Origin: an uncultured Clostridia bacterium
GTDB lineage: Bacteria; Bacillota; Clostridia; Christensenellales; Borkfalkiaceae
Direction: 5' to 3'
DNA length: 33,162 bases
Assembly: GCA_905235785.1 (NCBI GenBank)
Contig: CAJOMP010000014.1
Span: 1 to 33,162 of the forward strand
The notes beneath the pieces were generated by a model, which worked only from the letters and a program-made list of their open reading frames with translations, made no database searches and was not told where the DNA came from. The position numbers and the translations under genes were made by a program. The first letter of the stretch is position 1. The number at the start of each line of letters is the position of its first letter. This document shows, in pieces, positions 8,038 through 13,757 of the stretch.

Positions 8038-8853
8038 ATGAAAAATGTTTTGATTACGGGTGTTTGCGGCGGAATGGGCGCCGCCGCCGCCAAACTTTTA
8101 TTGCAAGACGGTTACACCGTTTACGGGATAGACAAAAGCGACTTATGCGCGGTAGCCGGCGTGATTTACGCCAAAGCCGACCTTACGCAACCGAAAGCAT
8201 TAGACGAAGCGGCGGAAAAATTCAAAAATGTCCGTTTCGACGCCATCGCGCACTTTGCGGGCGTTTACGATATGAATTCGCTTATAGAAATGAGCGAAGC
8301 GGATTTCGACAAAATCTTTCGTATCAACCTGTTCGGCGCCTTTCGCGTAAACAAAAAGTTCTTTAAACAATTAAACGCCCGCGGAAGAATAATTATTACT
8401 TCAAGCGAACTTGCCCCGCTCGATCCTTTGCCCTTTACGGGAATTTACGGTATAACCAAAACTGCGCTCGAAAAATACGCCGACGCTCTGCGGATGGAAG
8501 TAAATTTGTTAGGCGTTTCTGTTTCGGTCATAAGACCGGGAGCGGTGAAAACCAACTTGCTCGGCGATTCTACCGCCGCGCTCGACAGACTTTGCGAAAA
8601 GACCGAGTTGTATTCCTGCAATGCGGAAAATTTCCGCAATATCGTCAATTCGGTGGAAAATAAGAGCATTTCGCCCGAAAAGGTGGCAAAAACGCTGAAA
8701 AAGGCTTTGAAAGCCAAAAAGCCGAAATACGTTTACAATCTTAACCGCAATTTTTTACTGCGGCTTTTGTCCGCTTTGCCAAAACGCTTTCAGGTATGGA
8801 TAATAACTAAAATAATATCCGACAAATCTTCAAAGAAACAGTGCACGCGTTGA
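8038..8853 (+). CDS. Short-chain dehydrogenase/reductase (SDR)
   Basis: A cytoplasmic NAD(P)-dependent oxidoreductase with the classical SDR Rossmann fold. The cofactor-binding TGxxxGxG is TGVCGGMG at about residues 7-14. An acidic residue after the second strand (GIDKSD) suggests NAD(H). The structural Asn is in RINLFGAF, the catalytic Ser in TSSELA, and the catalytic Tyr and Lys are in YGITK, followed by RPGAVKT. A basic C-terminal tail (about residues 225-271) could bind membrane, as in some lipid- or retinol-type SDRs. I prefer the ATG at 8038 (MKNVLITG). An in-frame ATG at 8023 adds five residues, and neither has a clear Shine-Dalgarno. It precedes a glycolipid glycosyltransferase and an acyltransferase on the same strand, but a hairpin at 8866-8907 separates them, so co-transcription is uncertain. 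Substrate unknown. Confidence 0.88.
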   Translation: MKNVLITGVCGGMGAAAAKLLLQDGYTVYGIDKSDLCAVAGVIYAKADLTQPKALDEAAEKFKNVRFDAIAHFAGVYDMNSLIEMSEADFDKIFRINLFGAFRVNKKFFKQLNARGRIIITSSELAPLDPLPFTGIYGITKTALEKYADALRMEVNLLGVSVSVIRPGAVKTNLLGDSTAALDRLCEKTELYSCNAENFRNIVNSVENKSISPEKVAKTLKKALKAKKPKYVYNLNRNFLLRLLSALPKRFQVWIITKIISDKSSKKQCTR

Positions 8854-8865
8854 TATCGCCGACCC

Positions 8866-8907
8866 TATCGTTTCACCGACGAAATCCTTTTCGTCGGTGA
8901 AACGATA
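8866..8907. terminator. Terminator-like long hairpin after the SDR gene
   Basis: A perfect 19-bp stem (8866-8884 and 8889-8907) with a 4-nt loop TCCT starts 12 bp after the SDR stop codon. There is no U-tract on either side, so termination is inferred from stem strength and position. The rest of the gap to 9031 holds no recognisable gene; AT-rich boxes near 8970-9000 may be the promoter of the next gene. Confidence 0.5.
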
Positions 8908-9031
8908 ACCGCAACGATAATTCAACGCGTTTTTCAACGACGCGTATATATGCTCGCGTACTATAAGTTTAGAATCAGTTTAGAAAAAAGTGATATTCTA
9001 ATATGCGCGGTAAAGCGTTCAGGATGTGTTT

Positions 9032-10165
9032 ATGGTAATTACTTTTATTTGCGACGTTTCCGGAAAAACGAATAACGGCACCACTATCGCCACTTTTAAT
9101 CTCATAAAATATCTCGCGGGAAACGGCCATCGCGTCCGCGTGGTCTCCGTGTTCGGTTACGATATGGAAAACGTGGAAAACTTTCCCGTGCGTCAATCGT
9201 CGGTCGGTCCCATCATTAAACATGTTTTCAAGAAAAACGGCGTGGTTCTGGCAAAGGCGGATAAAAAAATCATAAGGCGCGCTATAGAAGGTTGCGACGT
9301 GGTTCATCTTCAAGTCCCCTTCGCGCTGTCGAAAGCGGCGATCAAAATCGCGCGGGAACTCAACGTACCCGTAACGGCAAGTTTTCATTGTCAGGCGGAA
9401 AACGTTACCGCGCATATAGGTCTGATGCATTTCGGCGCGGTAAACGACCTGCTCTACAAATACTTTTATAAAAAAGTATTCCGCCGTTGCAATATGATAC
9501 ACTATCCGACTCGGTTTATCAAAGACGTTTTCGAGAGTACGGTAGGTTACGGCGTGCCGGGCATAGTCATTTCGAACGGAGTAAACGAAGAATTTTTTAC
9601 CAACACCGAAAAGATTCGCCGATCGGACAAATTCACCATAATCTGTTCGGGAAGATTCAGTAAAGAAAAACACCAGCAGACGTTGCTGCTTGCCGTCGCG
9701 CGTTCCGGATATAAAGACGATATAAAGATCGTGCTTGCGGGCGCAGGTCCGCGCCAAGCCAAGTTGGAAAAATTAGCGAAAAAATTAGGACTTGACTGCG
9801 ACTTTAAGTATTTTTCACAAAATGAACTCGTCGGCGTTTTACGCGGCGGCGACCTTTACGTTCATACTTCGGTAGTGGAAATAGAGGCTATTTCCTGCAT
9901 GGAAGCGATAGTGTGCGGACTCGTGCCGATCATAAACGACTCTCCGCTTTCCGCCACGAGACACTTCGCTTTGACGCAAGACAATCTGTATAAAGAAAAC
10001 GACGCGGATTCGCTTGCGGAAAAAATAAAGGATTTTTATCTGCACCCGCAGAAATCCGAAGAATTGCATAAACGATACGAAACGGAAAGACGGTCTTTCA
10101 GCCTGCAAGAGTGTATGAAAAATATGGAAAATATGCTGATATCCGTCGCAAGATCCCACAGATGA
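9032..10165 (+). CDS. Glycosyltransferase family 4, probable glycolipid synthase
   Basis: A retaining GT-B glycosyltransferase that transfers a sugar from a nucleotide sugar. The N-terminal acceptor domain contains NNGTTIATFNL and the segment SFHCQAENVTAHIG. That segment resembles diacylglycerol glucosyltransferases of Firmicutes, which carry FHxQPENIT there. The donor domain begins near residue 205 (ICSGRFSKEKH). It has the family EX7E motif in VEIEAISCMEA and ends in a basic C-terminal helix that could contact membrane. I chose the ATG at 9032 because AGGA lies 7 nt upstream; a GTG at 9026 is two codons earlier. The stop overlaps the next gene (ATGA), which is a lipid acyltransferase. That coupling supports a role in membrane glycolipid synthesis. 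The exact sugar and acceptor are inference. Confidence 0.88.
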   Translation: MVITFICDVSGKTNNGTTIATFNLIKYLAGNGHRVRVVSVFGYDMENVENFPVRQSSVGPIIKHVFKKNGVVLAKADKKIIRRAIEGCDVVHLQVPFALSKAAIKIARELNVPVTASFHCQAENVTAHIGLMHFGAVNDLLYKYFYKKVFRRCNMIHYPTRFIKDVFESTVGYGVPGIVISNGVNEEFFTNTEKIRRSDKFTIICSGRFSKEKHQQTLLLAVARSGYKDDIKIVLAGAGPRQAKLEKLAKKLGLDCDFKYFSQNELVGVLRGGDLYVHTSVVEIEAISCMEAIVCGLVPIINDSPLSATRHFALTQDNLYKENDADSLAEKIKDFYLHPQKSEELHKRYETERRSFSLQECMKNMENMLISVARSHR

Positions 10166-10926
10166 TGAAAAAAACTTATACCGTCAAAGATCCGATAAAC
10201 GACGATTTTGCGGGGACGAATATAAAAAACAAACCCGTGCCCGAAGATTACGTTTATATCCACAAAGGAATATTCAGAAGAATCACGGCGTTCGCGTTGT
10301 ATTATATAGTTGCGTTCCCCTTGGTCTTTTTGTTAACGAAAATAACGTGCCGCGAAAAGATCGTCGGCAAAAAGAAATTAAAGCCTTACCGCAAAACGGG
10401 TTATTTCATTTACGGCAACCATACGAGAACGGTATGCGACGCGTTTACCCCGTCCGTCATAACCTTTCCGAAAAAAGCGTATATAATCGCAAATTCCGAT
10501 TGCGTATCCATAAAAGGCGTAAAGCGTATCGTAGAAGACCTCGGCGCTATTCCGTTGCCGGGAAATTTTAAAAGCGCTAAAAATTTTCGCGCGGCGATAA
10601 AAGAACACTCCGAACGTTGCCACACAATCGTCGTTTATCCGGAAGCCCATATTTGGCCTTATTATACCGGCATACGCGCGTTTTCCGACGTTTCTTTCCG
10701 CTATCCCGCGGAATACGCCAGCCCTGCGTTTTCTTTTACCGTTACCTATCGCAAAAGGAAATTCGTTAAAAGACCTAAAACGGTCGTATATATAGACGGA
10801 CCTTTTTTCGCCGCGGGCGACGACATTAAAACCAAACAGCAAAGTTTACGCGACGCGGTTTTCGAAAGCATGACGGCTAACGCGAAAAAGTCGGATTGCG
10901 AATACGCGACGTACGTTTTCGAATAA
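10162..10926 (+). CDS. Lysophospholipid/glycerol acyltransferase (PlsC-like)
   Basis: This is probably a membrane-bound acyltransferase that esterifies a lysophosphatidic acid or related lipid. One hydrophobic segment lies at about residues 35-55 (ALYYIVAFPLVFLL). The acceptor motif is GNHTRTVCDAF, a catalytic His-Asp pair with five intervening residues rather than the textbook four. The phosphate-binding block is VVYPEAHIWPYYTGIR. The start is the ATG at 10162, overlapping the glycosyltransferase stop codon by four bases (ATGA), or the immediately following ATG at 10165. An in-frame ATG at 10111 lies inside the upstream gene and is unlikely. The length of 254 aa suits the family. Tight coupling implies a joint role in glycolipid or phospholipid assembly. 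Confidence 0.85.
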   Translation: MMKKTYTVKDPINDDFAGTNIKNKPVPEDYVYIHKGIFRRITAFALYYIVAFPLVFLLTKITCREKIVGKKKLKPYRKTGYFIYGNHTRTVCDAFTPSVITFPKKAYIIANSDCVSIKGVKRIVEDLGAIPLPGNFKSAKNFRAAIKEHSERCHTIVVYPEAHIWPYYTGIRAFSDVSFRYPAEYASPAFSFTVTYRKRKFVKRPKTVVYIDGPFFAAGDDIKTKQQSLRDAVFESMTANAKKSDCEYATYVFE

Positions 10927-11049
10927 AAACCTGCCCGAAATTTATTCGCGAAAGGCGAAAATACCGAATTATCAACCGAAAAAAAGATAAAACGTTTACG
11001 GAATTATAAAATCAAAAGTTGGTTCTTTTCATACTTAGCGTTTTCGCCC

Positions 11050-11778
11050 TTATTTTTTTCTTTTGTACAGCAAAACGGTCAGGATAAACACCGCCGCCGC
11101 ATAGCCTATCACCCATAGTATATGCGGATAAATACATCCGAAATCGCCCGCAAATACTCCCGACGCGATTTTTACGCTGTGAAAAAACGGCAATATATTG
11201 ACAATCGTCGTAAACGCTCCCATATCTTCGACGGGCATAAACACCCCGCCGAGCATAGACGTAGCGGAAATTATTATCGAGCAAACGGGCCCCGCCTGTT
11301 TAGCGTTTTTTACCACTGTTCCTATAAGAACGCCGAGCGTTATATAGAGCAAAACAGACGGCGTCAAATAAACGAATACTATAAGCAGTTTATAGGAAAA
11401 TTGCAAGCCTAAAACGCACGAACACAATAAGAACAACGCGGTTTGCGCAAACATCACGGGCAGCATTGCAATATAATATCCCGTAACGTAACTTGACTTT
11501 TTTATCGGCGCCATATTCAGACGGCTGATAAACTCGCCGTTTTTATCTTCGGCAATGAGCATCGCGACGAAAAGCATTGCAAAAGTATAGCCGAACACGC
11601 AAATCCCCACCGAATAATTGTCGATTAAAAACTGTTCGGGAATATACTCTAAACCGCCCGTTATAAGTTTCAATACGAACAGCATTACAAGCGGAAACGC
11701 GAGATTAAAAACGATTGAAAGCGGGTCGCGGACTATTTCTTTTAAATTGCGTTTTGCAAGTATAATCGTATTATTCAT
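11050..11778 (-). CDS. ABC-2 type transporter permease
   Basis: An integral membrane partner of the ATPase encoded just upstream. Together they form an ABC-2 exporter for an unknown substrate such as a drug, bacteriocin or glycan. About six hydrophobic helices are visible, near residues 22-42, 60-80, 105-125, 132-155, 168-188 and 215-236. The cytoplasmic N-terminus is RNLKEIVRDPLSIVFN, typical of ABC-2 permeases, and the stretch VCSIIISATSMLGGVFMPVE precedes the last extracellular loop. The ATG at 11778 overlaps the ATPase stop by 8 nt. A GTG at 11787 would add three residues. The 123 bp after the preceding convergent gene shows no convincing terminator. Confidence 0.87.
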   Translation of the reverse strand: MNNTIILAKRNLKEIVRDPLSIVFNLAFPLVMLFVLKLITGGLEYIPEQFLIDNYSVGICVFGYTFAMLFVAMLIAEDKNGEFISRLNMAPIKKSSYVTGYYIAMLPVMFAQTALFLLCSCVLGLQFSYKLLIVFVYLTPSVLLYITLGVLIGTVVKNAKQAGPVCSIIISATSMLGGVFMPVEDMGAFTTIVNILPFFHSVKIASGVFAGDFGCIYPHILWVIGYAAAVFILTVLLYKRKK

Positions 11779-12499
11779 TTTCTTCACCCGAATCCCCCGC
11801 TAAAAGTAAAAAAGCGTCTTCAAAATTTTTTGCGTCAGCGCTTGCCGTAATTTCCGTCGCCGTACCTGTCGCCACGAGTTCGCCGCTTTTCATTATCCCG
11901 ATACGCGTCGCGAAAGTTTCCGCTTCTTCGAGATAATGAGTGGTAAACAGAACTGTCGAATTCGAACTTTCCGCAAACTCGCGTATAAGCCGCCAAAGTT
12001 CGCGCCTTATTTTAACGTCAAGCCCCAAAGTCGGTTCATCGAGTATCAGAATTTTAGGTTTTACGATAAACGCCATGGCGAGAGAAAGCCTGCGCCGTTG
12101 CCCGCCCGAAAGTTTTTTCGCAAGCGTTTTCCGCTTTGCCGTAAGCGAAAACTTTTCTATCATTGTTTCCGCAGAGTTTTCGTCCGTAATGCCGTAAAGC
12201 GCGGCGATGAGTTTTAAATTTTCTTCCACCGTAAGGTTTAATGCGACCGCCGTTTCCTGCGGAGAAAGACTTATAATGCGTTTTATATCCTTTTCGCGCT
12301 CGTCAAGGTCAAGACCGTTTACGAACACTTTTCCGCCGTCTTTTTTCAAAAGGGTGCAAAGTATTTTTATCGTCGTGGTCTTGCCCGCGCCGTTCAAGCC
12401 GAGAAGAGCAAATATTTCACCGTCTTTTACGGTAAGGTTAAGACCTTTTACCGCTTGAACGTCGCCGAAACTTTTTATCAGGTTTTGTATCTCAATCAT
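11771..12499 (-). CDS. ABC transporter ATP-binding protein (ABC-2 exporter)
   Basis: A cytoplasmic ATPase that powers the permease. It shows Walker A GLNGAGKTT at about residues 34-42, Q-loop SLSPQET, signature LSGGQRRRLSLA, Walker B ILILDEPTLGLD and H-loop TTHYLEEAE. This matches the DrrA/CcmA-like ABC-2 ATPases. The ATG at 12499 overlaps the AbrB gene stop by 8 nt, and GGTGGCGG just upstream may serve as the binding site. A GTG at 12511 is an alternative. Three overlapping genes in a row indicate one tightly coupled operon, so the transporter is probably controlled by the AbrB-like protein. Confidence 0.9.
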   Translation of the reverse strand: MIEIQNLIKSFGDVQAVKGLNLTVKDGEIFALLGLNGAGKTTTIKILCTLLKKDGGKVFVNGLDLDEREKDIKRIISLSPQETAVALNLTVEENLKLIAALYGITDENSAETMIEKFSLTAKRKTLAKKLSGGQRRRLSLAMAFIVKPKILILDEPTLGLDVKIRRELWRLIREFAESSNSTVLFTTHYLEEAETFATRIGIMKSGELVATGTATEITASADAKNFEDAFLLLAGDSGEENE

Positions 12500-12734
12500 T
12501 GTCGCCGCCACCGTTTGCGCCCGTCTTATTTAAAATCGTTTCGGCAAACTTAACGTAATCGTCCGCCTTGCCTATCGCTATTCCCCTATCCGTATCGCCG
12601 AAAAGTAACAGCATATCCCCGCTTTTATAGCCGAATATTTCACGCGCTTCTTTCGGAATAACTATCTGACCTTTATCATTGATTTTCGTCGTCCAGATGT
12701 ATTTGCCCTTGCTTTCGTTTTTCCCATTTTCCAT
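12492..12734 (-). CDS. AbrB/MazE-type (SpoVT-AbrB domain) transcriptional regulator
   Basis: An 80-aa swapped-hairpin DNA-binding protein. The SpoVT-AbrB core is at about residues 10-55: WTTKINDKGQIVIPKEAREI, then FGYKSGDMLLLFGD. The C-terminus ends in a Gly/Asp-rich tail. I chose the ATG at 12734 (MENGKNES), with TAGGA about 11 nt upstream; the frame is open for another 18 codons, but those lie across the operator. It is the first gene of an operon with an ABC-2 ATPase and permease. A near-consensus promoter and two small palindromes lie immediately upstream, which suggests it represses its own transporter operon. No toxin partner is adjacent, so it is not an obvious antitoxin. Confidence 0.85.
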   Translation of the reverse strand: MENGKNESKGKYIWTTKINDKGQIVIPKEAREIFGYKSGDMLLLFGDTDRGIAIGKADDYVKFAETILNKTGANGGGDND

Positions 12735-12735
12735 T

Positions 12736-12768
12736 GTAGTAAATTTCCTACTTTTAGTATTTTTACTA
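12736..12768. promoter_or_regulatory. Candidate AbrB operator (two palindromes)
   Basis: GTAGTAAATTTCCTAC (12736-12751, 7 of 8 positions symmetrical) and TAGTATTTTTACTA (12755-12768) lie between the -10 box and the start codon of the AbrB-like gene. TAGTA is shared by both. Their location on the transcribed leader fits autorepression. Confidence 0.45.
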
Positions 12769-12769
12769 T

Positions 12770-12798
12770 ATTTTATCAGCCAACGCAAAGAAAGTCAA
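12770..12798 (-). promoter_or_regulatory. Promoter of the AbrB-ABC operon
   Basis: On the minus strand TTGACT (12798-12793), a 17-bp spacer and TAAAAT (12775-12770) lie 36 bp before the ATG. This is near consensus. Confidence 0.7.
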
Positions 12799-12836
12799 CC
12801 GTTTTGCAAAAGTAACGGTAAAATCACGAAAAACTG

Positions 12837-12865
12837 TTGCAAAAATTTAATGTTCGTTGTACAAT
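12837..12865 (+). promoter_or_regulatory. Promoter of rubredoxin gene
   Basis: TTGCAA (12837-12842), a 17-bp spacer and TACAAT (12860-12865) end 24 bp before the rubredoxin ATG. It is divergent from the AbrB operon promoter. Confidence 0.7.
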
Positions 12866-12889
12866 AAAAAGAAAAAAGGAGTACTTATT

Positions 12890-13045
12890 ATGAAATACGT
12901 ATGCGACGTGTGCGGTTATGTTTACGACGAAGATTTAGGCGATCCGGAAAACGGGATAGCGGCGGGAACTAAGTTTGCCGATCTGCCCGAAGATTTTGCG
13001 TGTCCCCTTTGCGGCGCGGAAAAGTCTTCTTTTTCGGCTGAATAA
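12890..13045 (+). CDS. Rubredoxin
   Basis: A 51-aa one-iron electron carrier. The Fe(SCys)4 ligands are C5 and C8 (CDVCGY) and C38 and C41 (CPLCGA). The classical [13 protein letters not shown] and PEDFACPLC blocks are present. It donates electrons in anaerobes, for example to rubrerythrin, superoxide reductase or other oxygen- and peroxide-detoxifying enzymes in the cytoplasm. The ATG at 12890 has AAGGAG 8 nt upstream; an in-frame ATG at 12857 would add 11 residues and overlaps the -10 box. It has its own promoter and a hairpin downstream, so it is monocistronic. It supports an anaerobic lifestyle. Confidence 0.96.
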   Translation: MKYVCDVCGYVYDEDLGDPENGIAAGTKFADLPEDFACPLCGAEKSSFSAE

Positions 13046-13062
13046 AAAAGCACTTAACTTCG

Positions 13063-13092
13063 AGCGGTCGCGGCGAAAACGCCGCGACCGCT
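13063..13092 (+). terminator. Hairpin after rubredoxin
   Basis: A perfect 13-bp GC-rich stem (13063-13075 and 13080-13092) with an AAAA loop starts 17 nt after the stop. It can be extended by four more pairs, one of them G-U. No U-tract follows, so efficient intrinsic termination is not certain. Confidence 0.6.
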
Positions 13093-13134
13093 TGAATACT
13101 AATAAAAAAGATACGAAAAACCGCATTGTAATAT

Positions 13135-13163
13135 TTGACAAAAGCGTATTTATGTTATAAAAT
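13135..13163 (+). promoter_or_regulatory. Promoter of tRNA-Arg
   Basis: Consensus TTGACA (13135-13140), a 17-bp spacer and TAAAAT (13158-13163) end about 38 nt before the tRNA 5' end. Confidence 0.75.
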
Positions 13164-13201
13164 AAAAAGGCTTGCAAAGAAAAAAGCGATACATTGAATA
13201 T

Positions 13202-13278
13202 GCGCCATTAGCTCAATTGGATAGAGCGTTGGTCTACGGAACCAAAGGTTAGGGGTTCGAGTCCCTTATGGCGCGCCA
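13202..13278 (+). tRNA. tRNA-Arg (anticodon ACG)
   Basis: A complete cloverleaf can be drawn. The acceptor stem is GCGCCAT/ATGGCGC, the D stem GCTC/GAGC, the anticodon stem TTGGT/ACCAA around loop CTACGGA, and the T stem AGGGG/CCCTT (one G-U) around TTCGAGT. Discriminator G and encoded CCA follow. The anticodon ACG (13236-13238) would be deaminated to ICG and read CGU/CGC/CGA. Its last 21 nt are repeated at 13444-13464. Confidence 0.96.
13258..13278 (+). repeat. Direct repeat copy 1 (tRNA-Arg 3' end, att-like)
   Basis: The 21-nt 3' end of the tRNA (T-loop to CCA) is identical to 13444-13464. It would correspond to attL or attB inside the tRNA gene if an integrative element or relic lies between the copies. 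Confidence 0.75.
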
Positions 13279-13313
13279 GAAAGTAGCGTGCGGTTTATTT
13301 CCGCGCAAAAAAA

Positions 13314-13345
13314 GGCGCAACCCCAAAAGGGTTGTGTCTTTTTTT
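13314..13345 (+). terminator. Intrinsic terminator of tRNA-Arg
   Basis: A 10-bp stem (13314-13323 with 13329-13338, including two G-U pairs) and a CAAAA loop are followed by CTTTTTTT. This is a classical Rho-independent terminator 36 nt after the tRNA. The remainder to 13443 (about 100 nt) has no gene that I can support. Confidence 0.8.
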
Positions 13346-13443
13346 GCTGTTTTTTACCGCCGCTACCTGCGGTTCTTTTCAGGACTGTCGAAATATGGAC
13401 GCGATAACGGTAACAATCGCTATTCCGTCGCTTACGCTCCTTA

Positions 13444-13464
13444 CGAGTCCCTTATGGCGCGCCA
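13444..13464 (+). repeat. Direct repeat copy 2 (tRNA-Arg 3' tail, att-like)
   Basis: An exact 21-nt copy of the tRNA-Arg 3' end (CGAGTCC...GCGCGCCA). The sequence before it (CGCTCCTTA) has no resemblance to the 5' part of the tRNA, so this is a tail fragment and not a second tRNA. The 186-bp offset marks a possible att-flanked relic. Confidence 0.75.
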
Positions 13465-13479
13465 CTGTGAATCTATGTT

Positions 13480-13530
13480 GAACTCTTATTCGCCTAATCA
13501 AAAAATAGACGAATAGGAGTTCGTTTTTTT
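13480..13530 (+). terminator. Second intrinsic terminator, after the tRNA-tail repeat
   Basis: Arms 13480-13492 and 13510-13522 pair with one mismatch and are followed by a T run (13524-13530). It lies 15 nt after the second tRNA-tail copy, where the original terminator of the tRNA would be expected before an insertion. Confidence 0.65.
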
Positions 13531-13603
13531 ATAGCAAATGCTATATAAACTTGGCTGAAATAATGGAAAATAATTAACAGTTTTATGTATAATACGTTAA
13601 AAT

Positions 13604-13634
13604 AAAAACTCGCTTGAACAAAAGTTCAAACGAG
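13604..13634 (-). terminator. Terminator of the polysaccharide-utilisation operon
   Basis: On the minus strand CTCG-TTTGAAC pairs with GTTCAA-G-CGAG (13634-13609; one mismatch, 4-nt loop) and is followed by TTTTTATTTT. It ends the long minus-strand operon about 125 bp after its last gene. Confidence 0.75.
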
Positions 13635-13757
13635 AATCTTGTGTGTATGCGCCAAAATGTTTCATTGGGGCGTGCAGGCGGACAAAATTGTCCGCGGCGT
13701 AAAGTTATTATGAGAAAAACTATAAAAATGACTGTGAACTGATTTTCAGGCGGGATA
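13635..13757. other. 3' untranslated stretch with two more hairpins
   Basis: No gene is visible between the end of the glycan operon and its terminator. It contains a short palindrome GCGGACAAAATTGTCCGC (13678-13695) and a second hairpin CGCC...GGCG (13650-13672) with a four-pair inner stem. They may protect the 3' end of the mRNA. A small RNA cannot be excluded. Confidence 0.35.

Noticed and set aside
8975..9757. 260-codon minus-strand frame opposite the glycosyltransferase
   Set aside because: It is antisense to a well-supported GT4 gene, has no recognisable motifs and no ribosome site; its composition is that of a mirrored coding frame.
13444..13464. Second tRNA-Arg gene
   Set aside because: Only the T-loop-to-CCA tail is present; no D arm, anticodon arm or 5' acceptor strand can be found upstream.
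13268..13516. 82-codon plus-strand frame beginning inside tRNA-Arg (MARQKVACG...)
   Set aside because: It starts in the tRNA acceptor stem, crosses two intrinsic terminators and the tRNA-tail repeat, and has no ribosome binding site.
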